Of a DNA stretch of 57,418 bases, positions 1 to 11,434 are shown in pieces. The notes under the pieces were generated by a model that saw only the letters and a list, made by a program, of their open reading frames with translations, ran no database searches and was not told the origin of the DNA. Within the stretch, counting starts at the first letter, position 1. Each line of letters begins with the position of its first letter. The translations under genes were made by a program, and so were the position numbers. Source of the DNA: Collinsella sp. BA40 (lineage in GTDB: Bacteria > Actinomycetota > Coriobacteriia > Coriobacteriales > Coriobacteriaceae); the NCBI RefSeq assembly GCF_008014645.1, contig NZ_VOWY01000003.1, positions 1 through 57,418 of the forward strand, read 5' to 3'.

Positions 1-125
1 TCAAGGTACGCGCCGGGCGGTCCTCCTCGGAGCCGCGCGGCGGGGATTAATAATGCCATAGCGTCCGGGGGCCGTCTACCCACGTCACCATGTTCACATT
101 CCCTACACATATCCGAGACGCATGA

Positions 126-150
126 CCGGCCGCCGCGCGCTGGCGGCCTC
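126..150. other. GC-rich hairpin downstream of the phosphohexomutase gene
   Basis: A perfect 7-bp stem (GGCCGCC at 128-134 with GGCGGCC at 142-148) lies about 20 bases past the stop codon at 167. It has no T-run on either strand, so it is at best a weak or factor-assisted terminator. Nothing else is recognisable in positions 1-166. Confidence 0.3.
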
Positions 151-166
151 CCGGCCGACGGGCTCC

Positions 167-1564
167 CTACTCGATAGCCCCGCGTGCTAGCGCCGCCGCG
201 GCATCGAGCAGCAGATCGCGCTCCTCGATCGACGAGGCCTCCGCATAGACCCTTACGACGGGGTCGACGCGACTGGGTCGCAACAGGAGCCAGGCGCCAT
301 CATCGAATGCAAGACGGAGACCGTCCATATGGCTCACCGCGGCCGGGACCCTTCCCGCGACCGCCCGCGGATTCACACCGGGCAGCATCGCATTGAGCAT
401 CTCCACCTGCTCCATACGGAGCCTGACGTCTCGCTGGCCGTACCAGCTTTCCCCCACGCGTTCGACAAGCTCTCGGCTCAACTGCTTCAGGCCCTTGCCG
501 GTACGCACCATGAGGTCGGTCAGGGCCGCCACCGCAAGGATTCCGTCACGCTCCCGGCTGTGCTTCGGTATGCAGATGCCGCCCTGGCCATCCGTCGCCA
601 ACAGCACATCGGAGCGATGGAGCTCTTCATATATATAGGTATAGCCCACCGGCTTCACCACGACACGGCACCCGAGCATCTCCGCCGTGCGTCGTAGGGT
701 ATTCGACGAGGCGACACCCGCCACGACGCGCCCGTGCAGCCCGCGGACTTGTACGAGGTAGGCGAGCACCAGCGACGCGACCACGTCGGGATCTATATAC
801 CTTCCGTCCTCGTCCACCGCCCCCATGCGCTCGGCATCGCTGTCTGTTGCAAAGCCGGCCAGGGCGTCGCACGCGGCAACCGCGCGCTCGCACTCGTCTA
901 TCCAGGGCTCCGCGGGATTGGAGCACATGGCCGCCGCCCCCTGATCTCCGCAACCATGCATCTCCAACACGCGCGCGCCCATATCCGACAGCATCGACGG
1001 CACACAGGCGGAACCGACGCCGTACATCGCGTCATATACCACGGTGCAGGCATCGACCGCATCGTCGGATGACGAAAAGTAGCTCGCCACCTCGTCTCGA
1101 TAAGCCGTTAGGAGATCGGCGCGCGACCACGGCCCGCTTGCCGAAGCGTACTCGGGCTCGATCAGTTGCTCGATATCGTCGAGAAAACCGCGCAGGTCGT
1201 CGCCGCGCCGCATATCGCGCAGCTTGACGCCCAGATATCCGGCAGGATACGAAGAACCCGTCACCATAAAGCACCCGACCGCCGAAAGATCCCGCGTCAT
1301 CGCATGGGCAACCGCGGCCGTAGGGAGCGCTTCGCTCGCCATGACAACGCGCAGCCCGACGGCCGCCAACTCGGCTGCAGCGCATTCCGCAGCCTCACGC
1401 GCGCCGGAACGAGCATCGAATCCAACGTACACGACGCCCCCGGGGGCGGACCCATGCCAATAGCGGCCGGCCGCCTCCGCGATACGCCCAACGTTTTCAC
1501 ACGTGAACGCTTCGGCACAGCGTGCATACCAGCCATCGGTTGAAAAGTGAATGATGTCGGACAT
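167..1564 (-). CDS. Divergent phosphohexomutase (phosphoglucomutase/phosphomannomutase family)
   Basis: A 465-residue protein with the four-domain layout of alpha-D-phosphohexomutases, which move phosphate between C1 and C6 of hexose phosphates. All four signature loops can be found but are altered. The phosphoserine loop reads TGSSYP (102-107) instead of TASHNP and keeps Ser104. The metal loop is DSDAER (241-246), keeping both Asp and the Arg. The sugar loop is DGQGG (325-329), without the usual E-x-S. The C-terminal phosphate loop is RPSRVDP (429-435) instead of RPSGTEP. I start at the ATG at 1564, which has AAAGGA about ten bases upstream; an in-frame extension to 1615 lacks such a site. 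The family is clear; the substrate is not, and the altered loops could mean a different sugar or weak activity. Confidence 0.75.
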   Translation of the reverse strand: MSDIIHFSTDGWYARCAEAFTCENVGRIAEAAGRYWHGSAPGGVVYVGFDARSGAREAAECAAAELAAVGLRVVMASEALPTAAVAHAMTRDLSAVGCFMVTGSSYPAGYLGVKLRDMRRGDDLRGFLDDIEQLIEPEYASASGPWSRADLLTAYRDEVASYFSSSDDAVDACTVVYDAMYGVGSACVPSMLSDMGARVLEMHGCGDQGAAAMCSNPAEPWIDECERAVAACDALAGFATDSDAERMGAVDEDGRYIDPDVVASLVLAYLVQVRGLHGRVVAGVASSNTLRRTAEMLGCRVVVKPVGYTYIYEELHRSDVLLATDGQGGICIPKHSRERDGILAVAALTDLMVRTGKGLKQLSRELVERVGESWYGQRDVRLRMEQVEMLNAMLPGVNPRAVAGRVPAAVSHMDGLRLAFDDGAWLLLRPSRVDPVVRVYAEASSIEERDLLLDAAAALARGAIE

Positions 1565-1680
1565 CGGACGGGGTTCCTTTCGATAGGGCAGCCATATAAA
1601 AGGATACTCTACCAATCACGTCACAAGCTAATTCCAACAGCGAGTACAAACCGCCGCCATGACGCGTCGAAAGCCCATGC

Positions 1681-2586
1681 CTAGAGCTTATCCAGCAGAC
1701 CCGCCAAGGCGCAGGTGGTTCGCGCCGATGTGCCGCAACATCCCGCAACCAAACGGACACCCTGCTTCACCCATGCATCGCAAGCTTGGACGAAGGCATC
1801 GGGGTGCTCGCCCCATTGCACCGCGCCATCCTCATAGCCGATAGGCGCGCCACCGTTGGGGCGCACCATGAGCGGCAGCGAGGCGGCTTCGACCATGCGG
1901 GGCACCGCGCGCGCGGCCGCTGACAGCGAGCAGCAATTCACGCCCGCAGCATCGACGCCGCGCTCTTGCAGGTATGAAAGGGCCGACTCGATGGGCAGCC
2001 CGTCTTTCAGGAGGCGCCCCTCCTCGTCTATCACCACGCTCGCCAGAACGGGCATCCCGTCAGCCACATCGAATACGCCGGCAAGGGCGGGATCAAGTTC
2101 GGCCAACGAGGTGAACGTCTCGAGCAAGATGCCCGATACGCCGGCATCGAGCAACGCGTACGCCTGCTGACGATACGCCGCACACGACTGCTCGAACTCG
2201 GGCGAACCATGCAGGGAAGACGCCAGGCCGCACGGACCCACGCTGCCCAGCAGCAACTCGACGCCGCGCACGCGGGCGCAATCCACCGCAGCGCGATTCA
2301 TCTCGCCCACCCGGCGGTCGATGCGGTCACGCTGCAACGAGAGCGCGTTTGCCTGAAAGCTATTGGTTATGAGCACCTCGGCGCCGGCTGTCGCATAAAG
2401 CAGATGGTGGCGCGAGACCGTTTGGGGCTCGGCCACATTCCAGAGTGCCGATGGGATATCCGCGCTTCCCGGCTCTCCCTGCAAGACGCTGCCCATGGGG
2501 CCCTGCGCCAGCAGCACGCCCTCGGCCAGGCGGTGGCGCAGCTTCTCGGCCGCCTCGCGATCGTAGCGTTCGAACCTCTCGTCCAC
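1681..2586 (-). CDS. mmuM: Homocysteine S-methyltransferase
   Basis: A 301-residue member of the betaine/S-methylmethionine-homocysteine methyltransferase family. It makes methionine by moving a methyl group from S-methylmethionine or S-adenosylmethionine to homocysteine. The zinc site is visible: GVNCCS at 215-220 gives one cysteine and GCCG at 282-285 gives the other pair (C283, C284). The N-terminal LAQGPMGSVL (26-35) is the usual first strand and turn. The length matches E. coli MmuM (about 310). The ATG at 2586 lies one base after the stop of the DtxR-family regulator gene, so the two are probably co-transcribed. That links methionine recycling with a metal-sensing regulator, although the regulator's targets cannot be read from sequence. 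Confidence 0.88.
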   Translation of the reverse strand: MDERFERYDREAAEKLRHRLAEGVLLAQGPMGSVLQGEPGSADIPSALWNVAEPQTVSRHHLLYATAGAEVLITNSFQANALSLQRDRIDRRVGEMNRAAVDCARVRGVELLLGSVGPCGLASSLHGSPEFEQSCAAYRQQAYALLDAGVSGILLETFTSLAELDPALAGVFDVADGMPVLASVVIDEEGRLLKDGLPIESALSYLQERGVDAAGVNCCSLSAAARAVPRMVEAASLPLMVRPNGGAPIGYEDGAVQWGEHPDAFVQACDAWVKQGVRLVAGCCGTSARTTCALAGLLDKL

Positions 2587-2587
2587 G

Positions 2588-3019
2588 CTAATCCCTGCCC
2601 ATGGAGATGCCCTGCGCCTCGAGGTAGCGAAGCCAGCGATCCATGGTGTCCTCGGAGAGCGCGTGCTCCATCATGCACGCCTCCTCATCCGCGCGCTCGA
2701 ACGAGACGCCCAGCTCCTGGATGAGAAACGTGCGCAGGAGACGATGCCGGTACCACACGGCCTCGCCGATCTTGCGGCCCTCGTCGGTGAGCATAACCTT
2801 GCCGTAATGCGACTGGTCGACGAGCCCCTGGCTCTTGAGCGCTGCCACCGCCTTGTTGACCGAGGCCTTCGACACCTCGAGCTGGGTAGCGATGTCGACG
2901 GAGCGCACGCCGAGCCCGGCATGCTCGCCCGCCTCGCCCTCGAGTCGCACGATGCACTCGAGGTAGTCCTCGTTTGCAACGGTAAGACGCCGCGCCCGCG
3001 ACGCACCGATCGTTTCCAT
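2588..3019 (-). CDS. DtxR/MntR-family metal-dependent transcriptional regulator
   Basis: A 143-residue regulator with an N-terminal winged helix-turn-helix (about 36-66) followed by the DtxR metal-binding and dimerisation domain; there is no C-terminal SH3-like domain. Metal-ligand positions are mixed. NEDYLE near 17-21 resembles the Asp and Glu of MntR. EACMMEH (113-119) has the Cys-x-x-Glu-His of DtxR and IdeR. RH at 91-92 supplies the usual histidine. So manganese or iron sensing cannot be decided. The start chosen is the ATG at 3019, preceded by AGAGGGGA; a longer frame to 3073 has no clear ribosome site. It is the first gene of a two-gene unit with mmuM. A TAGAAT box at 3051-3056 is a likely -10. 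Confidence 0.82.
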   Translation of the reverse strand: METIGASRARRLTVANEDYLECIVRLEGEAGEHAGLGVRSVDIATQLEVSKASVNKAVAALKSQGLVDQSHYGKVMLTDEGRKIGEAVWYRHRLLRTFLIQELGVSFERADEEACMMEHALSEDTMDRWLRYLEAQGISMGRD

Positions 3020-3050
3020 AGTGGCATCCCCTCTTTCTAGCCTGTCTGTG

Positions 3051-3056
3051 ATTCTA
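3051..3056 (-). promoter_or_regulatory. Candidate -10 box for the DtxR-family gene
   Basis: TAGAAT on the minus strand, about 32 bases before the regulator's ATG. No convincing -35 is seen, so this could be activator-dependent or a chance match. Confidence 0.3.
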
Positions 3057-3085
3057 CCCCATCCCCGCGACATCGCGCATAAGCG

Positions 3086-3113
3086 TCGACGCAGGCGCCG
3101 CGCACGCTATAGT
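3086..3113 (+). promoter_or_regulatory. Candidate promoter of pepT
   Basis: TCGACG (3086-3091) and TATAGT (3108-3113) are separated by 16 bases on the plus strand, 35 bases before the pepT start. The pepT ribosome site AAGGAGG lies at about 3136-3142. Confidence 0.4.
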
Positions 3114-3147
3114 AAGGAGACGCCATCTTATATCTCAAGGAGGAATC

Positions 3148-4383
3148 ATGAGCACAAGCGATGTTCTCGAGCGCTTCCTGCGCTACGTGCAGGTCGACAC
3201 GCAGTCGGCCGACGAGCACTGCGACCAGGTGCCCTCGACCGCCATCCAATTCGACCTTGCCAACATGCTCGCCGACGAGCTGCGCGCCCTGGGCGCTCAG
3301 AACGTGACGGTCACCGAGCATGCATACGTGACCGCCCACATCCCGGCATCCACCGGCGCCGAAGGCAAACCGCGCCTCGGCTTGATCTCTCACCTCGACA
3401 CAACCGAGCAGGCACCCGGCTTCGGCGTGAAGCCGCATGTGGTCTCCTACACCGGCGGCGACCTCGTCTGCGGCGTAGTGGATGGCACCCCCGTCGCCAT
3501 CGGCCCCGAAAAGGTTCCCGCCCTCCGCGATCTCGAAAACGAGGACATCGTGTGCACCGACGGCACCACGCTGCTGGGCGCCGACGACAAGGCGGGCATC
3601 GCCGAGATCATGGCGCTCGTAGCCCGTCTCGCGCAGAACCCCGAGCTGCCCCATCCGCCGCTGGGCATCTGCTTCTGCCCCGACGAGGAGATCGGCCACG
3701 GCGCCGAGCTGCTCGACCTCGATTCATACGGCTGCACGTACGCCTACACGGTCGACGGCGGCCCCATCGGCGAACTCGAATGGGAATGCTTCAACGCGGC
3801 CGAGGCCGTCGTCTCCTTCCAGGGCTTTTCGATTCATCCGGGTGACTCTAAGAACCGCATGGTCAACGCCGGCGAGCTGTTCCATCGTTTCCACGGCCTG
3901 CTGCCCGCCGTACAGCGACCCGAGTACACCGAGGGATACGAGGGCTTCTACTACCTCGAGGGCGTCTCGGCAACGGTCGAGCACGCTACGGCGCGCTACA
4001 TCATCCGCGACCACGACGGCAAGAAGTTCCAGGATAAAATCGACCTGCTGCTCAAGGCTGCCGAGTTCGTGAATGCCGAACAGGGATGCGAGCGCGTGCA
4101 CGTCGAGATCAAGCAGCAATATCGCAACATGGCGGAAGTTGTGGCCGAGTACCCCGAGCTCATCGATCTTGCCAAGGAGTCCTTCAGCGCTGCGGGCGTC
4201 GAGCCCCACGTCATTCCCATCCGCGGCGGTACCGACGGCGCACAGCTCTCCTTCCGCGGACTGCCCTGCCCCAACCTGTCCACGGGCGCCTACTGCTGCC
4301 ACGGCGTGAACGAGTTTATTCCGGTGGCGTCGCTCCAGAAGATGGTCGACGTCCTACAGGAGCTCGTGGCCCGTTTCGCCTAG
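3148..4383 (+). CDS. pepT: Peptidase T (tripeptide aminopeptidase)
   Basis: A 411-residue M20-family zinc peptidase that removes the N-terminal residue from tripeptides in the cytoplasm. The two-metal site is complete. SHLDTT (81-86) gives the first His and Asp. GADDKAG (144-150) gives the bridging Asp. DEEIG (179-183) gives the general-base Glu and a metal Glu. TVDGG (201-205) matches the family Asp, and CCHGVNEF near the C-terminus supplies the last His. The length is that of E. coli PepT (408). AAGGAGG lies six bases before the ATG. It is a single gene, with a strong hairpin at 4439-4475 between it and the convergent LCP gene. Confidence 0.95.
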   Translation: MSTSDVLERFLRYVQVDTQSADEHCDQVPSTAIQFDLANMLADELRALGAQNVTVTEHAYVTAHIPASTGAEGKPRLGLISHLDTTEQAPGFGVKPHVVSYTGGDLVCGVVDGTPVAIGPEKVPALRDLENEDIVCTDGTTLLGADDKAGIAEIMALVARLAQNPELPHPPLGICFCPDEEIGHGAELLDLDSYGCTYAYTVDGGPIGELEWECFNAAEAVVSFQGFSIHPGDSKNRMVNAGELFHRFHGLLPAVQRPEYTEGYEGFYYLEGVSATVEHATARYIIRDHDGKKFQDKIDLLLKAAEFVNAEQGCERVHVEIKQQYRNMAEVVAEYPELIDLAKESFSAAGVEPHVIPIRGGTDGAQLSFRGLPCPNLSTGAYCCHGVNEFIPVASLQKMVDVLQELVARFA

Positions 4384-4438
4384 GCAGAGAGCGCGTTTCA
4401 CGGCATCTCCGCGTGCACCCCATAGGCGCGCACATGAA

Positions 4439-4475
4439 AACGGCCCCGAAGCACACAGCGTGCTTCGGGGCCGTT
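4439..4475 (-). terminator. Hairpin terminator between pepT and the LCP gene
   Basis: A stem of about 15 bp (4439-4454 with 4460-4475) has a five-base loop. On the minus strand it is followed by TTTTC, which suits termination of the murA/LCP unit. On the plus strand only short T-rich sequence follows, so it may stop pepT transcripts less efficiently. Confidence 0.8.
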
Positions 4476-4501
4476 GCATGTATCGCAGGCGATCGCGCCG
4501 G

Positions 4502-5671
4502 CTACTCCTCGATAACCTCGTCCTCGGTCTCGGTGCTGGAGTTGGACACGGTGGCGGTGCCGTTGGACCAATCGGAGGCGCTGTTGTTGGACAGATCGCC
4601 CGTGGTGGCGGACGACTCGCCCGTAGAGCCCATGGTCTGCGGACCACGCGGGTCCTCGCCGGCTTCGACGCGCTCCATCATCTGCGCGAGCTCCGCCTCG
4701 TCAACGAAGACGTAGCTCACCCCGCCGACATACGTGTCGGCGCCCGCCCACGACGGGATGTTGGCCGACCAGATCTCGTCGGTGTTCATACCGCGCATCG
4801 CATTGGCAAGCGCGGCGATATCCTGGATGCTCATGTCGGTATCGATCATGTCGGACAGCGACTCGACCAGCGGAACGATATTGGTGGCGTCCGTCTTCTC
4901 AAGCAGCGTCTTAGCGAGTGCGGAGATGAAGATGCGCTGGTGGCGCATACGGGTGTAATCGCCATCGGCGAACGCGCGCGAGCGGCAGAAGGCCAGTGCG
5001 GAGGCGCCATCAAGCGTCTGCACGCCAGGCTCGATAACCATGGGGCCCGCCTTGGGATCGTCGATCTTATCCGGCACGTTGCACTCGACACCGCCCAGGG
5101 CATCTACCAGCTGCTCCATACCCTCGAAGCTCACCTCGGCATAGTGCGAGATCTCGACGTCGCAGAGCTTGTTGACGGTCTTGACGACCTCTTCCGGGCC
5201 GCCCAGCGCGTGCGCCGCGTTGATCTTGGCCGTCTCGCCGTTACTGAGCGTGACCATGGTGTCGCGGGGAATGGAGATGAGCGTGACCTGCTTGCCCTTA
5301 GGGTCGATGCGCGAAAGCACGATGGTATCTGAGCGGAAGCTGTCCTCGCCCGGACGGCCGTCGGTGCCCAGCAGCAACATGTAGAAGGGCTCCCTCGTCA
5401 CGTTGCTGTCGACCAGCGTTGCCAGGAGGTTGTCGGTAATCGAGGCGCCGCGCAGCTTGCCGGCGATATTGGATACCCACAGCCCGGCCGCGCTCGCGCC
5501 CGCGATGAGCACGCCGAGGAAGGTGCACAGTACCACGCGGCGGATCATGCGCCCGCGCCTGCGCTGACGGGCGCGCTCGGAATAGCGGCTCACGTTCTCT
5601 CGGCTATAGATGCGGCTGCTCGCGCCTGTGGACGGACGCCTGCCCTGCTGAATCGGTTTCTTGCTACCCAT
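4502..5671 (-). CDS. LytR-CpsA-Psr (LCP) family cell-wall polymer ligase
   Basis: A 389-residue type II membrane protein. It has a basic cytoplasmic N-terminus, one membrane segment (residues of about 41-63, starting RRVVLCTFLGVL), and then an extracellular LCP domain. The domain keeps LLLGTDGRPGE, the SFRSDTIVLSRID strand, SIPRDTMV with its Arg-Asp pair, and the C-terminal FCRSR and RMRHQR arginines that bind pyrophosphate-linked lipid. LCP proteins attach teichoic acids, capsules or glycoproteins to peptidoglycan. The C-terminal 50 residues are Ser/Thr-rich and acidic. A GTG at 5686 overlaps the murA stop, but the ATG at 5671 has AGGA seven bases upstream and is preferred. Coupling with murA suggests joint expression with peptidoglycan precursor synthesis. 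Confidence 0.88.
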   Translation of the reverse strand: MGSKKPIQQGRRPSTGASSRIYSRENVSRYSERARQRRRGRMIRRVVLCTFLGVLIAGASAAGLWVSNIAGKLRGASITDNLLATLVDSNVTREPFYMLLLGTDGRPGEDSFRSDTIVLSRIDPKGKQVTLISIPRDTMVTLSNGETAKINAAHALGGPEEVVKTVNKLCDVEISHYAEVSFEGMEQLVDALGGVECNVPDKIDDPKAGPMVIEPGVQTLDGASALAFCRSRAFADGDYTRMRHQRIFISALAKTLLEKTDATNIVPLVESLSDMIDTDMSIQDIAALANAMRGMNTDEIWSANIPSWAGADTYVGGVSYVFVDEAELAQMMERVEAGEDPRGPQTMGSTGESSATTGDLSNNSASDWSNGTATVSNSSTETEDEVIEE

Positions 5672-5685
5672 ATACGTATCCTGCA

Positions 5686-6969
5686 CTAATCATCGGATGG
5701 ATCGGGAACGGATGCGGCTTCGACCACAGCACCCAGCGAGGTGAGCTTTTCGACGAAGCGCTCGTACCCGCGGTAGATATGATGGATGGCCGAGACCTCG
5801 GTGACGCCTTCTGCGGTCAGGCCGGCAAGCACGAGAGCCGCGCCGCCGCGCAGATCGGGGGAGACGACCTGGGCGCCCGAGAAGCCTTCGACACCGCGAA
5901 TGATGGCATGATGGTCCTCGATACGGATGTGGGCGCCCATGCGCGATAGCTCGGACGCGAACATGAAGCGGTTCTCGAAGATGTTCTCGGTAATGATGGA
6001 GCCGCCGTCAGCCAACGCCGACAGCACCATGACCTGTGCCTGCATATCCGTGGGGAAGCCGGGGAACGGGAGCGTCTGGATGTCGACCGGCTCGATGCGC
6101 TCAACGCGGTGGACGCGAAGGCCGTCCTCGATGCGCTCCGTCTTGATGCCCATCTGCTCCATCTTGCGCAGAACCATGCCCAGGTGCATGGGGTTGAAAC
6201 CCGTGACCTCGACACCGGCCTCGCCCGCCATGAGGGCGCCGGCAACCAAGAACGTGCCGGCCTCGATACGGTCGCCCACCACGCGGTGCTCGACCGGATG
6301 CAGCTCGTCCACACCCTGGATGGTGACGACGGGCGTGCCGGCGCCCGTGATGCGAGCGCCCATCTTGTTGAGCATCGTAGCCAAGTCGACGATCTCGGGC
6401 TCGCGAGCCGCGTTGTCGATCACGGTCTCGCCCTTTGCGCGCACCGCGGCCATAATGAGGTTCTCGGTGGCGCCGACGCTCGCAAACTCGAGCGTGACCG
6501 ACGAGCCCACCAGGCCGTCGGCGGCATCGGCGTAGATATATCCATGGTCGGTATCGAACGACACGCCCAAGGCTTCGAGGCCCAAGATATGCATATCGAT
6601 CTTGCGCGCACCGAGGTTGCAGCCGCCCGGCATCGCGATCTTCGCCTTACCGAAACGGCCCAGCAACGGGCCCATGACCGCGGTAGAAGCACGCATCTTG
6701 GCAACCAGCTCGTAGGGAGCCTCCCAAGAATCCACCTGAGAGGTGTCGATAACCAAGGTATGCTCGTCGGCGACCTCGATGGTTGCGCCCATGCGCTTGA
6801 GGACCTTGCCCATCACATGAACGTCCGAGATGTTCGGCACGTTCGTGAGCGTAGTCTTGCCCGGCGCCAGCAGCGTGGCAGCCATAAGCTTAAGCGCAGA
6901 ATTCTTTGCCCCCGAAACGTGCACGGAGCCCTCGAGCGTATGACCGCCCTCTACGCGAATGATATCCAA
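5686..6969 (-). CDS. murA: UDP-N-acetylglucosamine 1-carboxyvinyltransferase
   Basis: A 427-residue EPT/RTPC-fold enzyme for the first committed step of peptidoglycan synthesis: transfer of enolpyruvate from PEP to UDP-GlcNAc. The KN pair at 22-23 and the loop MPGGCNLGAR (113-122), with active-site Cys117, are present. The cysteine that fosfomycin alkylates is therefore retained. The start is TTG at 6969 with AAAGGG about eight bases upstream, so initiation may be modest. The gene lies directly after the ATP synthase terminator (6984-7020) and overlaps the LCP gene region downstream. No separate promoter is obvious between the terminator and the start. Confidence 0.95.
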   Translation of the reverse strand: MDIIRVEGGHTLEGSVHVSGAKNSALKLMAATLLAPGKTTLTNVPNISDVHVMGKVLKRMGATIEVADEHTLVIDTSQVDSWEAPYELVAKMRASTAVMGPLLGRFGKAKIAMPGGCNLGARKIDMHILGLEALGVSFDTDHGYIYADAADGLVGSSVTLEFASVGATENLIMAAVRAKGETVIDNAAREPEIVDLATMLNKMGARITGAGTPVVTIQGVDELHPVEHRVVGDRIEAGTFLVAGALMAGEAGVEVTGFNPMHLGMVLRKMEQMGIKTERIEDGLRVHRVERIEPVDIQTLPFPGFPTDMQAQVMVLSALADGGSIITENIFENRFMFASELSRMGAHIRIEDHHAIIRGVEGFSGAQVVSPDLRGGAALVLAGLTAEGVTEVSAIHHIYRGYERFVEKLTSLGAVVEAASVPDPSDD

Positions 6970-6983
6970 ACGCTTACCCTTTC

Positions 6984-7020
6984 AAAAACATGCCCGGGGA
7001 CGCGAGCGCCCCCGGGCATG
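6984..7020 (-). terminator. Terminator of the ATP synthase operon
   Basis: An 11-bp perfect stem (6989-6999 with 7010-7020) is followed on the minus strand by TTTTT (6984-6988). It lies 44 bases past the atpC stop and just before the murA ribosome site. Confidence 0.88.
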
Positions 7021-7064
7021 ATGCTCATCGCAAATAGGCTGCTCGGCGCATGCGCGCCTGACGT

Positions 7065-7463
7065 CTAATTGGCAAGCAAAAGCTTACACCATGCGATTTC
7101 ATTATAAAGATACGAGCGGTGCGCATCGTCCTTAGACAGATTCAACAATGACTCTTCAAAACCTTGAATCTTAGCTTGAACCTTTTCGTGGTCGACCGTC
7201 GCCAGATCAGCGGCGCGATCTGCCAGCACAACCACCTCGTCTCCCGTGATCTGGGCATAGCCGCCGTCGACCGCGAACGTCTTGCTAACCGAGCCGATCG
7301 CTTCAAAGCAGATGCGGATGTAGCCGGGCTCGATGGTGCAGATCTCGCTGGCGTGTCGCGGAGCGACGCCGAGCATGCCGTCAGAGGACGGAATGGTCAG
7401 GTACACCGCTTCGCCATCGAACGCGCTGGTCTCGGGGCATACGATGCGGACGCGCATAGCCAT
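7065..7463 (-). CDS. atpC: F1Fo ATP synthase subunit epsilon
   Basis: A 132-residue epsilon subunit, the central-stalk protein that couples rotation and can inhibit ATP hydrolysis. The N-terminal beta-sandwich (residues 1-85) contains the family stretch GMLGVAPRHA and the GYAQITGDEVVVLAD strand pair. A short helical C-terminus follows. It begins three bases after the atpD stop, with a GGGGG-type ribosome site inside the end of atpD; a second in-frame ATG two codons later is also possible. It is the last gene of the operon. Confidence 0.93.
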   Translation of the reverse strand: MAMRVRIVCPETSAFDGEAVYLTIPSSDGMLGVAPRHASEICTIEPGYIRICFEAIGSVSKTFAVDGGYAQITGDEVVVLADRAADLATVDHEKVQAKIQGFEESLLNLSKDDAHRSYLYNEIAWCKLLLAN

Positions 7464-7466
7464 AGC

Positions 7467-9811
<2,345 letters not shown>

Positions 9812-9816
9812 CTGGC

Positions 9817-11430
9817 TTAGTTCCCCTCATTCTCCATGGAACCGGCTACCCCGGACTCGGCGCCGCGGGCGGCCATGAATTCTGCCTTGTAATCTGCAAT
9901 AGCCTGCTCGAGCTTCTCGGCCGTATCGTCGTCGATCTTGCGATCGCCGATCTCGTCGAGTACCTTACCGTACGCGCCCTCCAGATACTGGATGAGCCCG
10001 TTGCGGAACGGGAGCACCTCGTCGAGCGACAAGTCGTCGAGATAGCCCTTGTTGCCGGCGAAGAGCACGGCGACCTGGGTGTTCACGGACATGGGCTTGA
10101 AGCGCGGCTGCTTGAGCAGCTCGGTCATGCGAGCACCATGCGTGAGCTGGCGCTGCGTGGCGGCATCGAGGTCGGAGCCAAACTGGGTGAAGCCGGCGAG
10201 CTCGCGGTACGCAGCAAGGTCCAAACGGAGGTTGCCGGCAACCTGCTTCATAGCCTTGGTCTGCGCAGAGCCACCGACGCGGCTCACGGAGATGCCGACG
10301 TCGACAGCGGGGCGCTGGCCCTGGTGGAACAGCTCACCCTGCAGGTAGATCTGACCATCCGTAATCGAGATCACGTTGGTGGGGATGTACGCGGAAACGT
10401 CGCCGTCCTGCGTCTCGATGATCGGCAGGGCGGTCAGGGAACCGCCGCCGTTCTCCTCGGAGAGCTTGCAGGCGCGCTCGAGCAGGCGCGAGTGCAGGTA
10501 GAAAATGTCGCCAGGGTATGCCTCGCGTCCCGGCGGGCGACGAAGCGTAAGCGACATCTGGCGATACGCGACAGCCTGCTTGGACAGGTCGTCGTAGACA
10601 ACCAGCACGTGGCCGCCCGGATTGGTGCGGCTCGCAGGACGACCGTCTCGGCCGTTGTACATGAAGTACTCGCCGATAGCGGCGCCGGCCATAGGGGCGA
10701 TGTACTGCAACGGCGCAGAGTCCGCAGCGGTAGCGCTCACGATGACCGTGTACTCCAGCGCATTATGCTGCGCCAAGGTCTCGCGGATGTTGGCAACGGT
10801 CGACGCCTTCTGGCCGATGGCCACGTAGACGCAGATCATGTCCTTGCCGCGCTGATTCAAGATCGCATCGATGGCGATAGCGGTCTTACCGGTCTTGCGG
10901 TCGCCGATGATGAGCTCGCGCTGGCCGCGGCCAACGGGGATCATCGCGTCGACGGCGAGCAGGCCGGTCTGAACCGGCTCGCACACCGGGGTTCGATCGA
11001 TAACGCCCGGGGCCTTGAACTCGATGGGGCGACGATGGGTCTCACCCAGGGTGCCCTTGCCATCGATAGGCTGACCGAGCGGGTTGACGACGCGGCCAAG
11101 CATGCCGCGGCCAACAGGAATGTCCATAACACGACCGGTGGTACGGCACGCGTCGCCCTCCTTGATGGAGTCAACGTTGCCAAACAGAACCGCGCCCACT
11201 TCTTCGCGGTCGAGGTTCTGAGCCAAGCCGTACACGGTCTCACCCGTGATGGAACTGGTGAACTCCAGCAACTCACCAGCCATCGCGCTCTTGAGACCGA
11301 AAACGTGGGCGATACCATCGCCCACCTCGGCTACGTAGGATACTTCTTGGGTATCGACGGTAGCCGTCAGATCATACAGGCGTTGCTGCAGGATCTGCTC
11401 GATGTTCTCGGCACTAATTGCCTCGGACAT
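9817..11430 (-). CDS. atpA: F1Fo ATP synthase subunit alpha
   Basis: A 537-residue non-catalytic nucleotide-binding subunit. The P-loop GDRKTGKT is at 176-183. The family signature [20 protein letters not shown] and the [10 protein letters not shown] region are intact. The C-terminus carries about 25 extra residues rich in Ala, Glu and Gly beyond the usual end. GGAGG lies nine bases before the ATG. It sits between atpH (four bases upstream) and atpG. Confidence 0.97.
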   Translation of the reverse strand: MSEAISAENIEQILQQRLYDLTATVDTQEVSYVAEVGDGIAHVFGLKSAMAGELLEFTSSITGETVYGLAQNLDREEVGAVLFGNVDSIKEGDACRTTGRVMDIPVGRGMLGRVVNPLGQPIDGKGTLGETHRRPIEFKAPGVIDRTPVCEPVQTGLLAVDAMIPVGRGQRELIIGDRKTGKTAIAIDAILNQRGKDMICVYVAIGQKASTVANIRETLAQHNALEYTVIVSATAADSAPLQYIAPMAGAAIGEYFMYNGRDGRPASRTNPGGHVLVVYDDLSKQAVAYRQMSLTLRRPPGREAYPGDIFYLHSRLLERACKLSEENGGGSLTALPIIETQDGDVSAYIPTNVISITDGQIYLQGELFHQGQRPAVDVGISVSRVGGSAQTKAMKQVAGNLRLDLAAYRELAGFTQFGSDLDAATQRQLTHGARMTELLKQPRFKPMSVNTQVAVLFAGNKGYLDDLSLDEVLPFRNGLIQYLEGAYGKVLDEIGDRKIDDDTAEKLEQAIADYKAEFMAARGAESGVAGSMENEGN

Positions 11431-11434
11431 GTGG

